DNA of 50,295 nt from Candidatus Sulfomarinibacter kjeldsenii (GTDB lineage Bacteria > Acidobacteriota > Thermoanaerobaculia > Thermoanaerobaculales > Sulfomarinibacteraceae). The notes under the pieces are model-generated. The model saw nothing but the letters and a program-made list of their open reading frames with translations. It ran no database searches and was not told where the DNA came from. Each line of letters starts with the position of its first letter. The stretch's first letter is position 1. The stretch lies in the NCBI GenBank assembly GCA_014764485.1, contig JACXWA010000121.1:1-50295 (forward strand). The letters are read 5' to 3'. The translations under genes and the position numbers were made by a program. Below are positions 10,393 through 18,691 of this stretch, piece after piece.

Positions 10393-11642
10393 AAAGGCCC
10401 CGGTCCTCCTTAATGGTGATTGCGGCTTCAATTGCCGTGTTCGTGGCAGCGGTCGACAGCGTTGGGTGGCAAGTTCGACGCACAGTTGTGAGCAGGCTCG
10501 AAGTCAATCCTGAGGCGGCAGCCGTCATGCTTGCCAATAGCCCGCTTGTGGGGCTCCCGTCGCTCATCGTCCGCTCGCGGCGGCTCGTTACGGGAGATCT
10601 CGCGGGCGCCACCGAAGAATCCCTCCTCAGGGCTCTGACCAGGGTCGGGCATCTGCAACGGCTCTGGCTGCCCGCGGACGCTGCGGGATACGTCAATCTC
10701 GCTAGGGAGGATTTCCTTCGAGAGAGGGCGCAGGAGTCGGTAGACGCCCTGGGGAAGGCCCTTGTCCGCGACCCGACTTCCGCCTACTTGCACCGGTTCC
10801 TCGCGCTTTTTCTGTTGTCGGTTGGCGACCGCAACGCGGCCCTTTCGCGGCTTTCGGTGGCCGAGGCCATCGCTCCGGGCATGCGACTCCCGGAGGTAGA
10901 GTTGACGGCCGAGGACCAACGGCAGGTACATCTCGAGGGCCTTCGGCTGCGGGCGGAATACTATCCGCGTCGGAGGACGGAGACGTCACTGGCGCTGGCC
11001 CGTGAGCTTCAAATCGGTGGTGACGAGGCCGGGGCACTTTCGATGCTCGAAGAACTCCGGGGTCGACCGGCGGTAGAAATTGAGATCGCACGGTGGGCAA
11101 TCGAAGCAGGGGAATATTTGGAGGCTCTCGAACTCCTGCTGCCTGTCGCCCACCGGCAGGCCATCCCGAGGGCGCTGCGAGCACGGTCTTGGTCGATGGT
11201 GGCAATTGCACATGACCTGGATGGGAACACAGAGGAGGCGCAGTCAGCCGCCGACAATGCTCTCGAGCTCGATCCCAACTCGCCCGCGCCGTACTTGGCC
11301 CTTGCAGGGCTTGCACAGGGGCGTGGTGACCTCGAACTTGCTCTTGACTATCTGAGACGCGCATGGGGCATGAATCCGACTGATACCCACCTTCTGACGA
11401 GGATCGCCTCGGTTGCCGAACAGGCTGGAAGACCCGAGGATGCGCTGCTGGCCTTGGAACGGGCAGTGGAGATTGATTCGGACTCTCCACAGCTCGCGGC
11501 CCGATTGATTGAGCTGCAGCTTCGAACCGGTCGCTACGCCGAGGCGGCATTAACGCTGAGTGAATCCCTCGACCGCCATCCGACTGAACCCGGGCTCTTG
11601 AGCCTCGCCGATCGTTTGGCTCGAGAGGTTGGGATCAGGTAG
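10389..11642 (+). CDS. TPR repeat protein with N-terminal membrane anchor
   Basis: Hydrophobic N-terminus SLMVIAASIAVFVAAVDSVGW; multiple TPR motifs (NTEEAQSAADNALELDPNSPAPYLALAGLAQGRGDLELALDYLRRAW). Confidence 0.8.
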   Translation: MKRPRSSLMVIAASIAVFVAAVDSVGWQVRRTVVSRLEVNPEAAAVMLANSPLVGLPSLIVRSRRLVTGDLAGATEESLLRALTRVGHLQRLWLPADAAGYVNLAREDFLRERAQESVDALGKALVRDPTSAYLHRFLALFLLSVGDRNAALSRLSVAEAIAPGMRLPEVELTAEDQRQVHLEGLRLRAEYYPRRRTETSLALARELQIGGDEAGALSMLEELRGRPAVEIEIARWAIEAGEYLEALELLLPVAHRQAIPRALRARSWSMVAIAHDLDGNTEEAQSAADNALELDPNSPAPYLALAGLAQGRGDLELALDYLRRAWGMNPTDTHLLTRIASVAEQAGRPEDALLALERAVEIDSDSPQLAARLIELQLRTGRYAEAALTLSESLDRHPTEPGLLSLADRLAREVGIR

Positions 11643-11657
11643 GCCGCCTCCGCGGCC
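11642..11657 (+). other. GC hairpin at the end of the TPR gene
   Basis: ggccgc-ctcc-gcggcc immediately after the stop codon; no U-tract. Confidence 0.35.
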
Positions 11658-11658
11658 A

Positions 11659-11759
11659 GCAAAGAGTCAAGAGTGAAGAGGAAAGCCGGGATCGTAAACG
11701 CTCTCTAGAAAGTGGAACTCAGTGAGGATGTCTTGGCTCTTAAGCCTAAACTCCTGACC
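11659..11759. repeat. Second copy of the gagttaagag-type palindromic intergenic element
   Basis: Left arm gcaaagagtcaagagtgaagaggaaagcc; right arm gtcttggctcttaagcctaaactcctgacc, between convergent genes. Confidence 0.5.
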
Positions 11760-11761
11760 GT

Positions 11762-12529
11762 TTATTCTTCGCTGGCCCCTTCAACTTCGTCATCACTTTC
11801 AAAATCGTCTCGAACAAACCGGCCTGGTCGCGCTCCCGCCGCCCACTCCATCTGGCGGCAAATTCCCCGCAGAATTTTGACCTCGCTGCCCGTGATGCCT
11901 GCTCGCCCGAAGAGGCGTCGGAGCTGCCGAAGGATGCGCTGTGGGCTCTGAGGATCCAGAAACCCGATGGTCAAAAGGCTCTCACTGAGGTGGTTCATAA
12001 GCCCGTCGACGAGATCCTGCGCCGCGGGTTCAGGGGCGTTCGAGCCGGAGGCTTCTTGCGCGCCATGGACCGTGGAGACCAGAATCGCAACCGCCTGGGC
12101 AAGATTGAGCACCGGGAAGTCGGATTCTGTCGGCACTCGAATCACGAGATCGCACCGATCGATATCCTCCCGCTTGAGACCACGGGTCTCGTTGCCGAAG
12201 ACAAGGGCCACACCGTCGAGACCGCGTTCGACAAGATCCCTCACTGCCTCGTCCGGCGCCAACACCGGGAGGTTCCTCCGACCGCGGCCGGATGCAGAAG
12301 CAGCCAACGTGTGGTAGTGCGTCGCCGCTTCCTGGAAGCTTCCCCACCGGCGGCAATCGATACGATCTTCTGCGCCGCACGCCCAACGACACACCTCCGG
12401 ATCGTCCGCTTCGACTGCCGGTCGCACGAGTTCAACACGTTTGACGCCGAAATTCGCGGCGACCCGGAGGGCCGCACCGATATTCCCGGCCAGCGACGGT
12501 TCAACGAATATGAGGCCACCCACAGACAT
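11762..12529 (-). CDS. TrmJ/LasT-like SpoU-family RNA methyltransferase
   Basis: FVEPSLAGNIGAALRVAANFG; ALVFGNETRGL; VLNLAQAVAILV SPOUT motifs. Confidence 0.88.
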   Translation of the reverse strand: MSVGGLIFVEPSLAGNIGAALRVAANFGVKRVELVRPAVEADDPEVCRWACGAEDRIDCRRWGSFQEAATHYHTLAASASGRGRRNLPVLAPDEAVRDLVERGLDGVALVFGNETRGLKREDIDRCDLVIRVPTESDFPVLNLAQAVAILVSTVHGAQEASGSNAPEPAAQDLVDGLMNHLSESLLTIGFLDPQSPQRILRQLRRLFGRAGITGSEVKILRGICRQMEWAAGARPGRFVRDDFESDDEVEGASEE

Positions 12530-12602
12530 CGGTCGATATCATAAACCCATCGGCGGGTTCCCGTCGGGATACTCGATACCCGGTCCCCCGAAAACTCATA
12601 AA

Positions 12603-12664
12603 CCCACAGATCACACAGATGGATTTATCCGTGTGGATCTGTGTTGATCTGTGTCATCTGTGGG
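12603..12664. repeat. Palindromic element built from iterated (CACAGAT/ATCTGTG) motifs
   Basis: Left arm cccacagatcacacagat (12603-12620), right arm atctgtgtcatctgtggg (12647-12664), 17/18 complementary; inner ggat/atcc and extra gtgtggatctgtgttg. Confidence 0.75.
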
Positions 12665-12705
12665 CAGTCTTGATCGAATATTGATGGGTGACGAAGAAAC
12701 GGAAA

Positions 12706-13284
12706 TCAGTCGTCGTCTTCTCCGAACACCTGTGCAGAAAACGTGGAGATATTCGTATCTGGATGGCGCCAGCAACCGGGTTCGAGCCCGGCTTTACGAC
12801 AGGTGTGATCGAGGAAGGTCTCCCGATCCCAACCAAACTCTGTTGCCACCTGCGGCAGGAGGAGGCCGCGCGCCAGACCGCGCTCGAGCAGAATCCCATC
12901 CCGGCCGACGACTACGTCACGGAAATCGACGCGTTGGAGGGGCGTGAGAGCAGAGATCTCGATGTGGGTCGCGAGCATTTCGTCTGCCTGCAAAGGGTCA
13001 AAACGAGGGTCCTCGAAGGCGGCGGCGATCGCGTTGTCCCGGACGGCTCGCCACAACGGTGCGACGCCGATAACATGACCGATACAACCTCGAAGCCGAC
13101 CTTGAATTTTGAGAGTTACAAAGGCGCCTCGCGGTGCCAGGAGTTTTTGGTCGCTCGGGTCGGGAGAGGGGAGGGGTATTCCGTCAAGGCGGCATTGGAT
13201 CGTTTCGCGTGCCAACGCGAGCAAAAAACGGGCTGCTTTCCCGTCGATCGTGTACTCAGGGGAATTCCAATTCATCTCTAACAA
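12706..13284 (-). CDS. AMMECR1 domain protein
   Basis: GAFVTLKIQGRLRGCIGHV (LRGCIG motif), EDPRFDPL, EISALTPLQRV, LPQVATEFGWDRETFLDHTCRKAGL. Start may be 13275. Confidence 0.88.
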   Translation of the reverse strand: MLEMNWNSPEYTIDGKAARFLLALARETIQCRLDGIPLPSPDPSDQKLLAPRGAFVTLKIQGRLRGCIGHVIGVAPLWRAVRDNAIAAAFEDPRFDPLQADEMLATHIEISALTPLQRVDFRDVVVGRDGILLERGLARGLLLPQVATEFGWDRETFLDHTCRKAGLEPGCWRHPDTNISTFSAQVFGEDDD

Positions 13285-13301
13285 GATGGTATCGTGACCC
13301 C

Positions 13302-14564
13302 GTGATTGTCAAACTCCCCTTTGCCCGCGACCGGCTGGCTCTGGATCTTCGCGGGTTGCGGGTTCGCGCGTTGACGCCGAGTGCCCCGCCCGGTCGCGAC
13401 GCGGGAGAACTGGTTTCCGCCGCCCTCGATCAACCGTTGGCCGGCCCTGCACTCGTCGATATGGCCCGAGGCCGTGGGTCGGTAACCGTCATCGCGCCTG
13501 ATGCGACGAGGAAGGCAAGCCTCCCTGAGGTTCTCCCAGCCGTAATCAAACGGTTGCAGCGAGCCGGAATCGATGAAGGTGCCATCACCGTTTTGATAGC
13601 CAATGGCACCCATCCCGTTGTTGGGCCGGAGGCAATTTCCTCCCTTGTTGGCCCACTGCCTGGGTCGATTCCGGTCATCGAGCACGACAGCCGAGGCTCC
13701 GATCTCGTGTGCATAGGTGATCTGCGGGAGGAACTACCGCTGCGTGTCCACCCGAGCGCCACCGAGTGCGGACTTCTGATCACCGTTGGTACCGTTCGCC
13801 ATCACTATTTCGCGGGTTTTGGCGGCGGACCGAAGATGGTTTTCCCGGGTGTAGGCGGTTACGAGGAGATTCAGGCCAACCACAGCCTGGTGCTCGATCT
13901 CTCGGGAGAACACGCCGTTCGCGATCCAGGATGTGAGCCAGGGGTGCTGGTCGGCAACCCGATCGCCGAGGAAATCAGGCGTGCGGCCTCCCTACGACCA
14001 CCGGACATCGCCATATGCCTTGTTGAAGGGCGTGAAGGCGGGGTCGCCTGGGCGGGCGCAGGACCCTGGGAGATCGCTTTTGAAACCGCCGTAGAGCGCG
14101 TCCGGATGTGGTTTGAAGTACCTCTTACAGGGGAATTCGATTTGATGGTCGCTGGTTCGGGTGGCAATCCGACGGACGCGACCCTCATCCAGGCCCACAA
14201 GGGGCTCGACGCTGCTTGCCGATTCCTCAAGCCGGGTGGCGAAATCCTGCTGGTGGCTTCTCTCGATGAGGGGCTCGGGTCTGATGAGATGGCGCCGTTC
14301 GTCGACGATCCCAACCCCGAATCAATTTTGGCGAGACTCTCGACGGGCTGGGTGCAATACGGACACACAACACTCCGAATCGTCGAGAAGACGTCACGCC
14401 ATCGCATCCATCTGCATTCGAACATCTCTCCTGAGGTTGCGACACGCTTGGGTTTCGAACCAGTTGACGACCCGGCGGTGCTCCTCAACGAGTGGAGAGA
14501 ACGGCACCCTGGTGCACAGGTTGGTGTGATGGCAGCCGGCGCGGTCTATCCACGCACACCTTGA
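13302..14564 (+). CDS. LarA-like (DUF2088) nickel-dependent lactate racemase family protein
   Basis: DATRKASLPEVL; ANGTHPVVGPE; TVRHHYFAGFGGGPKMVFPGVGGYEEIQANHS; GTG start 13302. Confidence 0.85.
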   Translation: MIVKLPFARDRLALDLRGLRVRALTPSAPPGRDAGELVSAALDQPLAGPALVDMARGRGSVTVIAPDATRKASLPEVLPAVIKRLQRAGIDEGAITVLIANGTHPVVGPEAISSLVGPLPGSIPVIEHDSRGSDLVCIGDLREELPLRVHPSATECGLLITVGTVRHHYFAGFGGGPKMVFPGVGGYEEIQANHSLVLDLSGEHAVRDPGCEPGVLVGNPIAEEIRRAASLRPPDIAICLVEGREGGVAWAGAGPWEIAFETAVERVRMWFEVPLTGEFDLMVAGSGGNPTDATLIQAHKGLDAACRFLKPGGEILLVASLDEGLGSDEMAPFVDDPNPESILARLSTGWVQYGHTTLRIVEKTSRHRIHLHSNISPEVATRLGFEPVDDPAVLLNEWRERHPGAQVGVMAAGAVYPRTP

Positions 14565-14637
14565 CTTCGATCAAGGACAGATTCGATCTCCGCTGCCACA
14601 TTGAATCCATCGGGTTGGTCCCGTGATTGGAGCAAAG

Positions 14638-14991
14638 ATGACCTCTGGACCTGAGAGAAAAGTTGAACCGCTGGCCTCGGATCGGGCGAGCGTCCTGACT
14701 GAACTGGTGGACGTAGCTCCAGGGGCAATTGTCAGTCGGGTGTTAGCGAAATCCGGTGGTGGCAACGTGACTCTGTTTGCATTTGATCAAGGGCAGGGCC
14801 TGTCGGAACACACCGCACCATTCGATGCGTTGGTCCAGGTGGTCGACGGGTGCCTGGAGTTGACCATCGGCGATGCCGAGGTGCGAGTTGGCGGCGGCCA
14901 GATTGTCCGCATGCCGGCCAATGTTCCGCACGCTCTCCACGCCGCCGAGCCGAGCCGGATGGTTCTCACGATGCTGCGGGACATGGAGTGA
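14638..14991 (+). CDS. Cupin domain protein
   Basis: Small beta-barrel: GLSEHTAPFDALVQVVDGCLELTIGDAEVRVGGGQIVRMPANVPHALHA. Confidence 0.85.
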   Translation: MTSGPERKVEPLASDRASVLTELVDVAPGAIVSRVLAKSGGGNVTLFAFDQGQGLSEHTAPFDALVQVVDGCLELTIGDAEVRVGGGQIVRMPANVPHALHAAEPSRMVLTMLRDME

Positions 14992-14994
14992 TTC

Positions 14995-15774
14995 ATGGCC
15001 GTACGTGAAGTCATCGAAATCGACGAAAAGCTCTGTGATGGATGCGGGGATTGTGTCACAGCGTGTGCCGAGGGTGCGATCGCAATCATCGATGGCAAGG
15101 CCCGCCTGATCAGCGATGTCTACTGTGACGGACTCGGAGCCTGTCTAGGTCACTGTCCACAGGGTGCCCTGAAGGTGATTCACAGGGAGGCCGAGGAATT
15201 TGACGAACAGGCGGTGGAAGATCGCCTCGTGCAACTGAGGGGGGAAAGTGGGCCCGCCCCTGCCCCGCCGCAGCTGTCTGTGGTGGGTTCACAGCCGATG
15301 ATGGGGGGAGGGGGTTGCCCGGGTTCGAGAGCGCAGATGCACCAGACAAGAGCTCCTGACCCATCTGCAGCAGGCCAAGGACCTTCATCTCAACTCCGTC
15401 ACTGGCCAGTCCAACTCCACCTGGTACCGCCGACGGCACCGTTCTTTCAGAACCAGGATGTTCTTCTGGCGGCCGACTGTGTCGCATTCGCGGTCGGAGA
15501 TTTTCATCAGCGGTTTCTCGCCGGCTCATCCCTCGCTATTGCGTGTCCCAAGCTGGACAGCAACCAGGAGGTTTATCTCCAGAAGCTGGTGAGTATGATC
15601 GACGAAGCGGAGATCAGGAGCCTCAAGGTGATGGTCATGGAGGTGCCGTGCTGTGGCGGCCTGGTGCGGTTGGTCGAGGAGGCTCTTCGGAGGGCGAAGC
15701 GCGATCTGCCGGTAGAGTGTCTGGTGGTCGGCACCCAGGGCCACATTCTCGGCGAATACCAGATCGCCGGCTGA
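14995..15774 (+). CDS. 4Fe-4S ferredoxin-domain protein
   Basis: CDGCGDCVTACAEGAI and CDGLGACLGHCPQGAL clusters, C-terminal CPKLD...EVPCCGGLVRLVEEALRRA. Confidence 0.88.
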   Translation: MAVREVIEIDEKLCDGCGDCVTACAEGAIAIIDGKARLISDVYCDGLGACLGHCPQGALKVIHREAEEFDEQAVEDRLVQLRGESGPAPAPPQLSVVGSQPMMGGGGCPGSRAQMHQTRAPDPSAAGQGPSSQLRHWPVQLHLVPPTAPFFQNQDVLLAADCVAFAVGDFHQRFLAGSSLAIACPKLDSNQEVYLQKLVSMIDEAEIRSLKVMVMEVPCCGGLVRLVEEALRRAKRDLPVECLVVGTQGHILGEYQIAG

Positions 15775-15846
15775 TACAATCGGGCAGTCGATCGGCGACC
15801 GAGAGCCAGTGGCGAGCGGTCACTGAGAGGCCCCGAGGAGGCCAGC

Positions 15847-16947
15847 ATGACGCGTCACTCCCGCGCTGTCGCCCTGGCGGCAGCGCTTCTATATGCAGGG
15901 TTCGTCGTCACTCAAGTCGCTGCAGTCGAGGATACCGAGCCCTCGTTTCGGATTGAAGAGGCGGAACTGGACCTCGGAACCATCGTCGCGGGAACTATCG
16001 CAACCGCAACATTTGTGTTCCACAACGATGGTCCGGACGACGTCCACATCATCCGCGCAAAGCCCTCTTGAGGCTGCACTCTGGCCGAGTACGACTCGGT
16101 CATCCCGGCAGGTGGGTCGGGAAAGCTTATCGCGAACATGCGGACCGCGCCCCTTCAGGACCGAAGGATCACGAAGTCGATCGCGGTCCGAACTGACGCC
16201 AAGGGTCTCCCCACCCTCAATCTACGTTTCAGCGTCGAAGTTCGAGCGCCGATCGTATTCAAACCCGACAACCGACTTGTCATCTCCACAATAGAGGGAC
16301 AGGAAACCCGTAAGCGCGTGCTCCTCCGACGGGCCGATGGTGAAGCCCTCGAAATTCTCAGTGCAGAAACGGGCGATCAAACGCTGAGGGTAGCCACTGA
16401 ACCGGTGGTCAAAAAAGAGAGAACCAACGAATACGAGGCGGGTCCGGGGGATGTGTGGCTCGAGTTGGTGCTGCCGGCGGACTCGCCGATCGGATCGAGA
16501 ACCGGAAAGCTTCGGCTTTCAACCAACGATCCCATCGCCAAGTCGTTCGAGGTTCCGTTCGCCATGCGGGTCAGGGCACTCATCGAACATCGACCAGAAG
16601 GCCTGCGCTTGTGGCCCACTCCGAGCCGCAGCGGGGATGGGTATTCTGGCTTTGTCACCCTGAACCGAAATGGTAAAGGTTTTTTCACGATCACCGGTTT
16701 CGATGTCTCGCATCCCGAGATTTTCTCTGCCGCCGTGGTGTCGGCGGAAGCGGCAAAACGTCAGACGATTCGGGTAGAGTTGGCGGAGGGTCTTGGGCCT
16801 GAGGCGATCAGCAGTACGATCGAAGGCTGGATCGAGATCAGGACCGATGATCCGATTCGCTCGAAGCTCAATGTGCCAGTGATCGTTGCTTCGAGTCGCG
16901 AAAAAACACGGCGACCATTCCAGACCCGTCGGACGGTAGGCGAGTAA
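15847..16947 (+). CDS. Exported DUF1573 (SCGCT-motif) protein with one in-frame TGA; candidate selenoprotein
   Basis: Signal peptide MTRHSRAVALAAALLYAGFVVTQVAA; ORFs 15847-16071 and 16138-16947 share a frame; continuous read ...FVFHNDGPDDVHIIRAKPS-[TGA]-GCTLAEYDSVIPAGGSGKLIANMRTAPLQD... places TGA at the first Cys of SCGCT. Confidence 0.75.
16082..16102 (+). promoter_or_regulatory. Candidate bacterial SECIS-like hairpin
   Basis: tggccgagt-acg-actcggtca: 9-bp stem (one G-U), apical loop ~20 nt 3' of TGA 16069-16071. Confidence 0.45.
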
Positions 16948-16949
16948 AG

Positions 16950-17020
16950 GTGTCTAGAGTAATGAGTGAGGAACGCCCATCCCCGAAATGGATTTCGAAG
17001 CCTGACTCCTAACCCTTGAC
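16950..17020. repeat. Third, more degenerate copy of the gagttaagag-type palindromic element
   Basis: gtgtctagagtaatgagtgagga ... cgaaatggatttcg hairpin ... gactcctaacccttgac; overlaps the 3' end of the minus-strand gene. Confidence 0.4.
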
Positions 17021-18691
17021 ATGCTTCGCCTGCATTTCCGGGGGCGCCTTCGGTTCCGTTTTCTTCACCGGCGCAGATGTCACAAACTGCCATACCGGGT
17101 TGCCATCCACCGTGTTCAGGGCCGAAGCTTCAATCTCCCTCCGGTGCGACGTGAGCAGCTCACCGAGCGAACACCCCGAGGCGGCCATGTCTAGGGCAGC
17201 GTAGGCTGAACAATCGCCACGGCTGAGATAGGCCTGCCATATGGATTCCCGGTATGCCGGCCGGTCGATGCGGAGATTACCGACACCTGCGAGACCGTCC
17301 AGGACAATTTGGAGACGCCGTCGTGCCTCTTTTCGCGTCAACATGGACTGGCGGGCGTAGGGCGTGTATGGCTTCGGCACGAGGACGTTAAACCCGGCGT
17401 GGAGGGTCCCGACCCGACCTCGTTCGCGGCCGCGGCCAACCATCATTTCCTGGACCTGGCGAAGGAGATCAACGATGCCGGTCACATCTTCATCCGTTTC
17501 GCCCGGAAGGCCAATGATGAAGTACATCTTGAGGCTATCGATCCCGCACCGGAGGGCCGTGTCGGCCGCTTCGAGGATGGCGGCGTTGGTGATCGGCTTA
17601 TTGAGTCGGCGTCGGAGCTGGTCGGTGCCAGTCTCGGGGGCGATCGTCACCGAGCGGGCGCCCGACTCGGCAAGAGGCCGCAAGATCTCTTCGCGCATCG
17701 CCGGTATCCGGAGTGAAGAGAGAGCGACCTCCAGATCACGATGGCGACACTCCTCGAGAATCTCGGCAAGCTCCGGGTGGTCACCGACTGCAGTGGCGAC
17801 GAATCCTACCCGATCTGTAATTTGTGCGATCCGTTCCACCTTCTCGAGAATTGCTTCGGAGGGGTAGCAGCGGAGACGACCGTAGTTGTAGCTGACCCAA
17901 CAATATTTACATTTTTCGGGACAACCGCGGGACATCTCTACCAGCCCGCGGCTGCGGTACTCAGTGTGCGGCGTGATGACGTGGGATGCCGGGAGCATTG
18001 CCGGGTCGGCCATGTGAGCCTCCCGTTTTTCGATCCGGCGTCGTTTCCCGTTGGGCCGGTGGTCCGCCCCGAGATGGTGGGCCGGCACGAAGTAACCGTC
18101 ACGATTCGCGAGCTCGAGCAACAATCGTCCGCGGTCTGGGTTTTCTCGGACCAGGGTGAGGAGTGGGGCCCACAGAAGCTCAGCAGACCCGAGGACGAAA
18201 ACGTCGATAACGGGTGCGAGCGGCAGAGGATTGATCGACGCCACCGCGCCTCCCAGAATCAGGAGAGGATGGCGATGGTTGCGTTGACCGCGGAGCCGCG
18301 GTATGCCGGCGGCGTCGAGGGTGGTTAGCACGTTGACTGCATCGAGCTCGAAGGAACAGCTCCAGGCGAGCACATCGAGATCGCCAAGGGCGCTCCCGGT
18401 TTCGAGGGTACGGCCAATAGCGATCGCCGGATCGGCGAAAAAGCGTTCGACGCCTACATCATCACAGGACGATGCAAGCTCCACCGCCCACTGAAACGCC
18501 AGTGAGGACATCCCGACCGAGTACGTATTCGGGTAGCCGACTCCGATTCGCAAGCCGCCGGCCGGGGTGACGTTCAGGACACGTCGCTCGGCTTCCAGAA
18601 GTTGACGATTGGCGTTATCCACTGCTAGAGGATAGTGCACGCTGTACAATGTCGCCTCGCAGTTCGTGTTAAAGGACCCCGATTTTGGCAA
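17009..18691 (-). CDS. B12-binding-domain radical SAM protein
   Basis: RGLVEMSRGCPEKCKYCWVSYNYGR (CxxxCxYC), IAPETGTDQLRRRLNKP, YFIIGLPGETDEDVTGI. Start probably slightly inside the ORF because it overlaps the divergent cmk start. Confidence 0.88.
   Translation of the reverse strand: MPKSGSFNTNCEATLYSVHYPLAVDNANRQLLEAERRVLNVTPAGGLRIGVGYPNTYSVGMSSLAFQWAVELASSCDDVGVERFFADPAIAIGRTLETGSALGDLDVLAWSCSFELDAVNVLTTLDAAGIPRLRGQRNHRHPLLILGGAVASINPLPLAPVIDVFVLGSAELLWAPLLTLVRENPDRGRLLLELANRDGYFVPAHHLGADHRPNGKRRRIEKREAHMADPAMLPASHVITPHTEYRSRGLVEMSRGCPEKCKYCWVSYNYGRLRCYPSEAILEKVERIAQITDRVGFVATAVGDHPELAEILEECRHRDLEVALSSLRIPAMREEILRPLAESGARSVTIAPETGTDQLRRRLNKPITNAAILEAADTALRCGIDSLKMYFIIGLPGETDEDVTGIVDLLRQVQEMMVGRGRERGRVGTLHAGFNVLVPKPYTPYARQSMLTRKEARRRLQIVLDGLAGVGNLRIDRPAYRESIWQAYLSRGDCSAYAALDMAASGCSLGELLTSHRREIEASALNTVDGNPVWQFVTSAPVKKTEPKAPPEMQAKHVKG

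Noticed and set aside
12776-12791. ccgggttcgagcccgg resembles a tRNA T-arm
   Set aside because: Lies inside the well-supported AMMECR1 coding sequence and no acceptor, D or anticodon arms can be built around it.
16069-16071. TGA stop as evidence for genetic-code reassignment
   Set aside because: Many genes in the window clearly terminate at TGA without conserved downstream extension.
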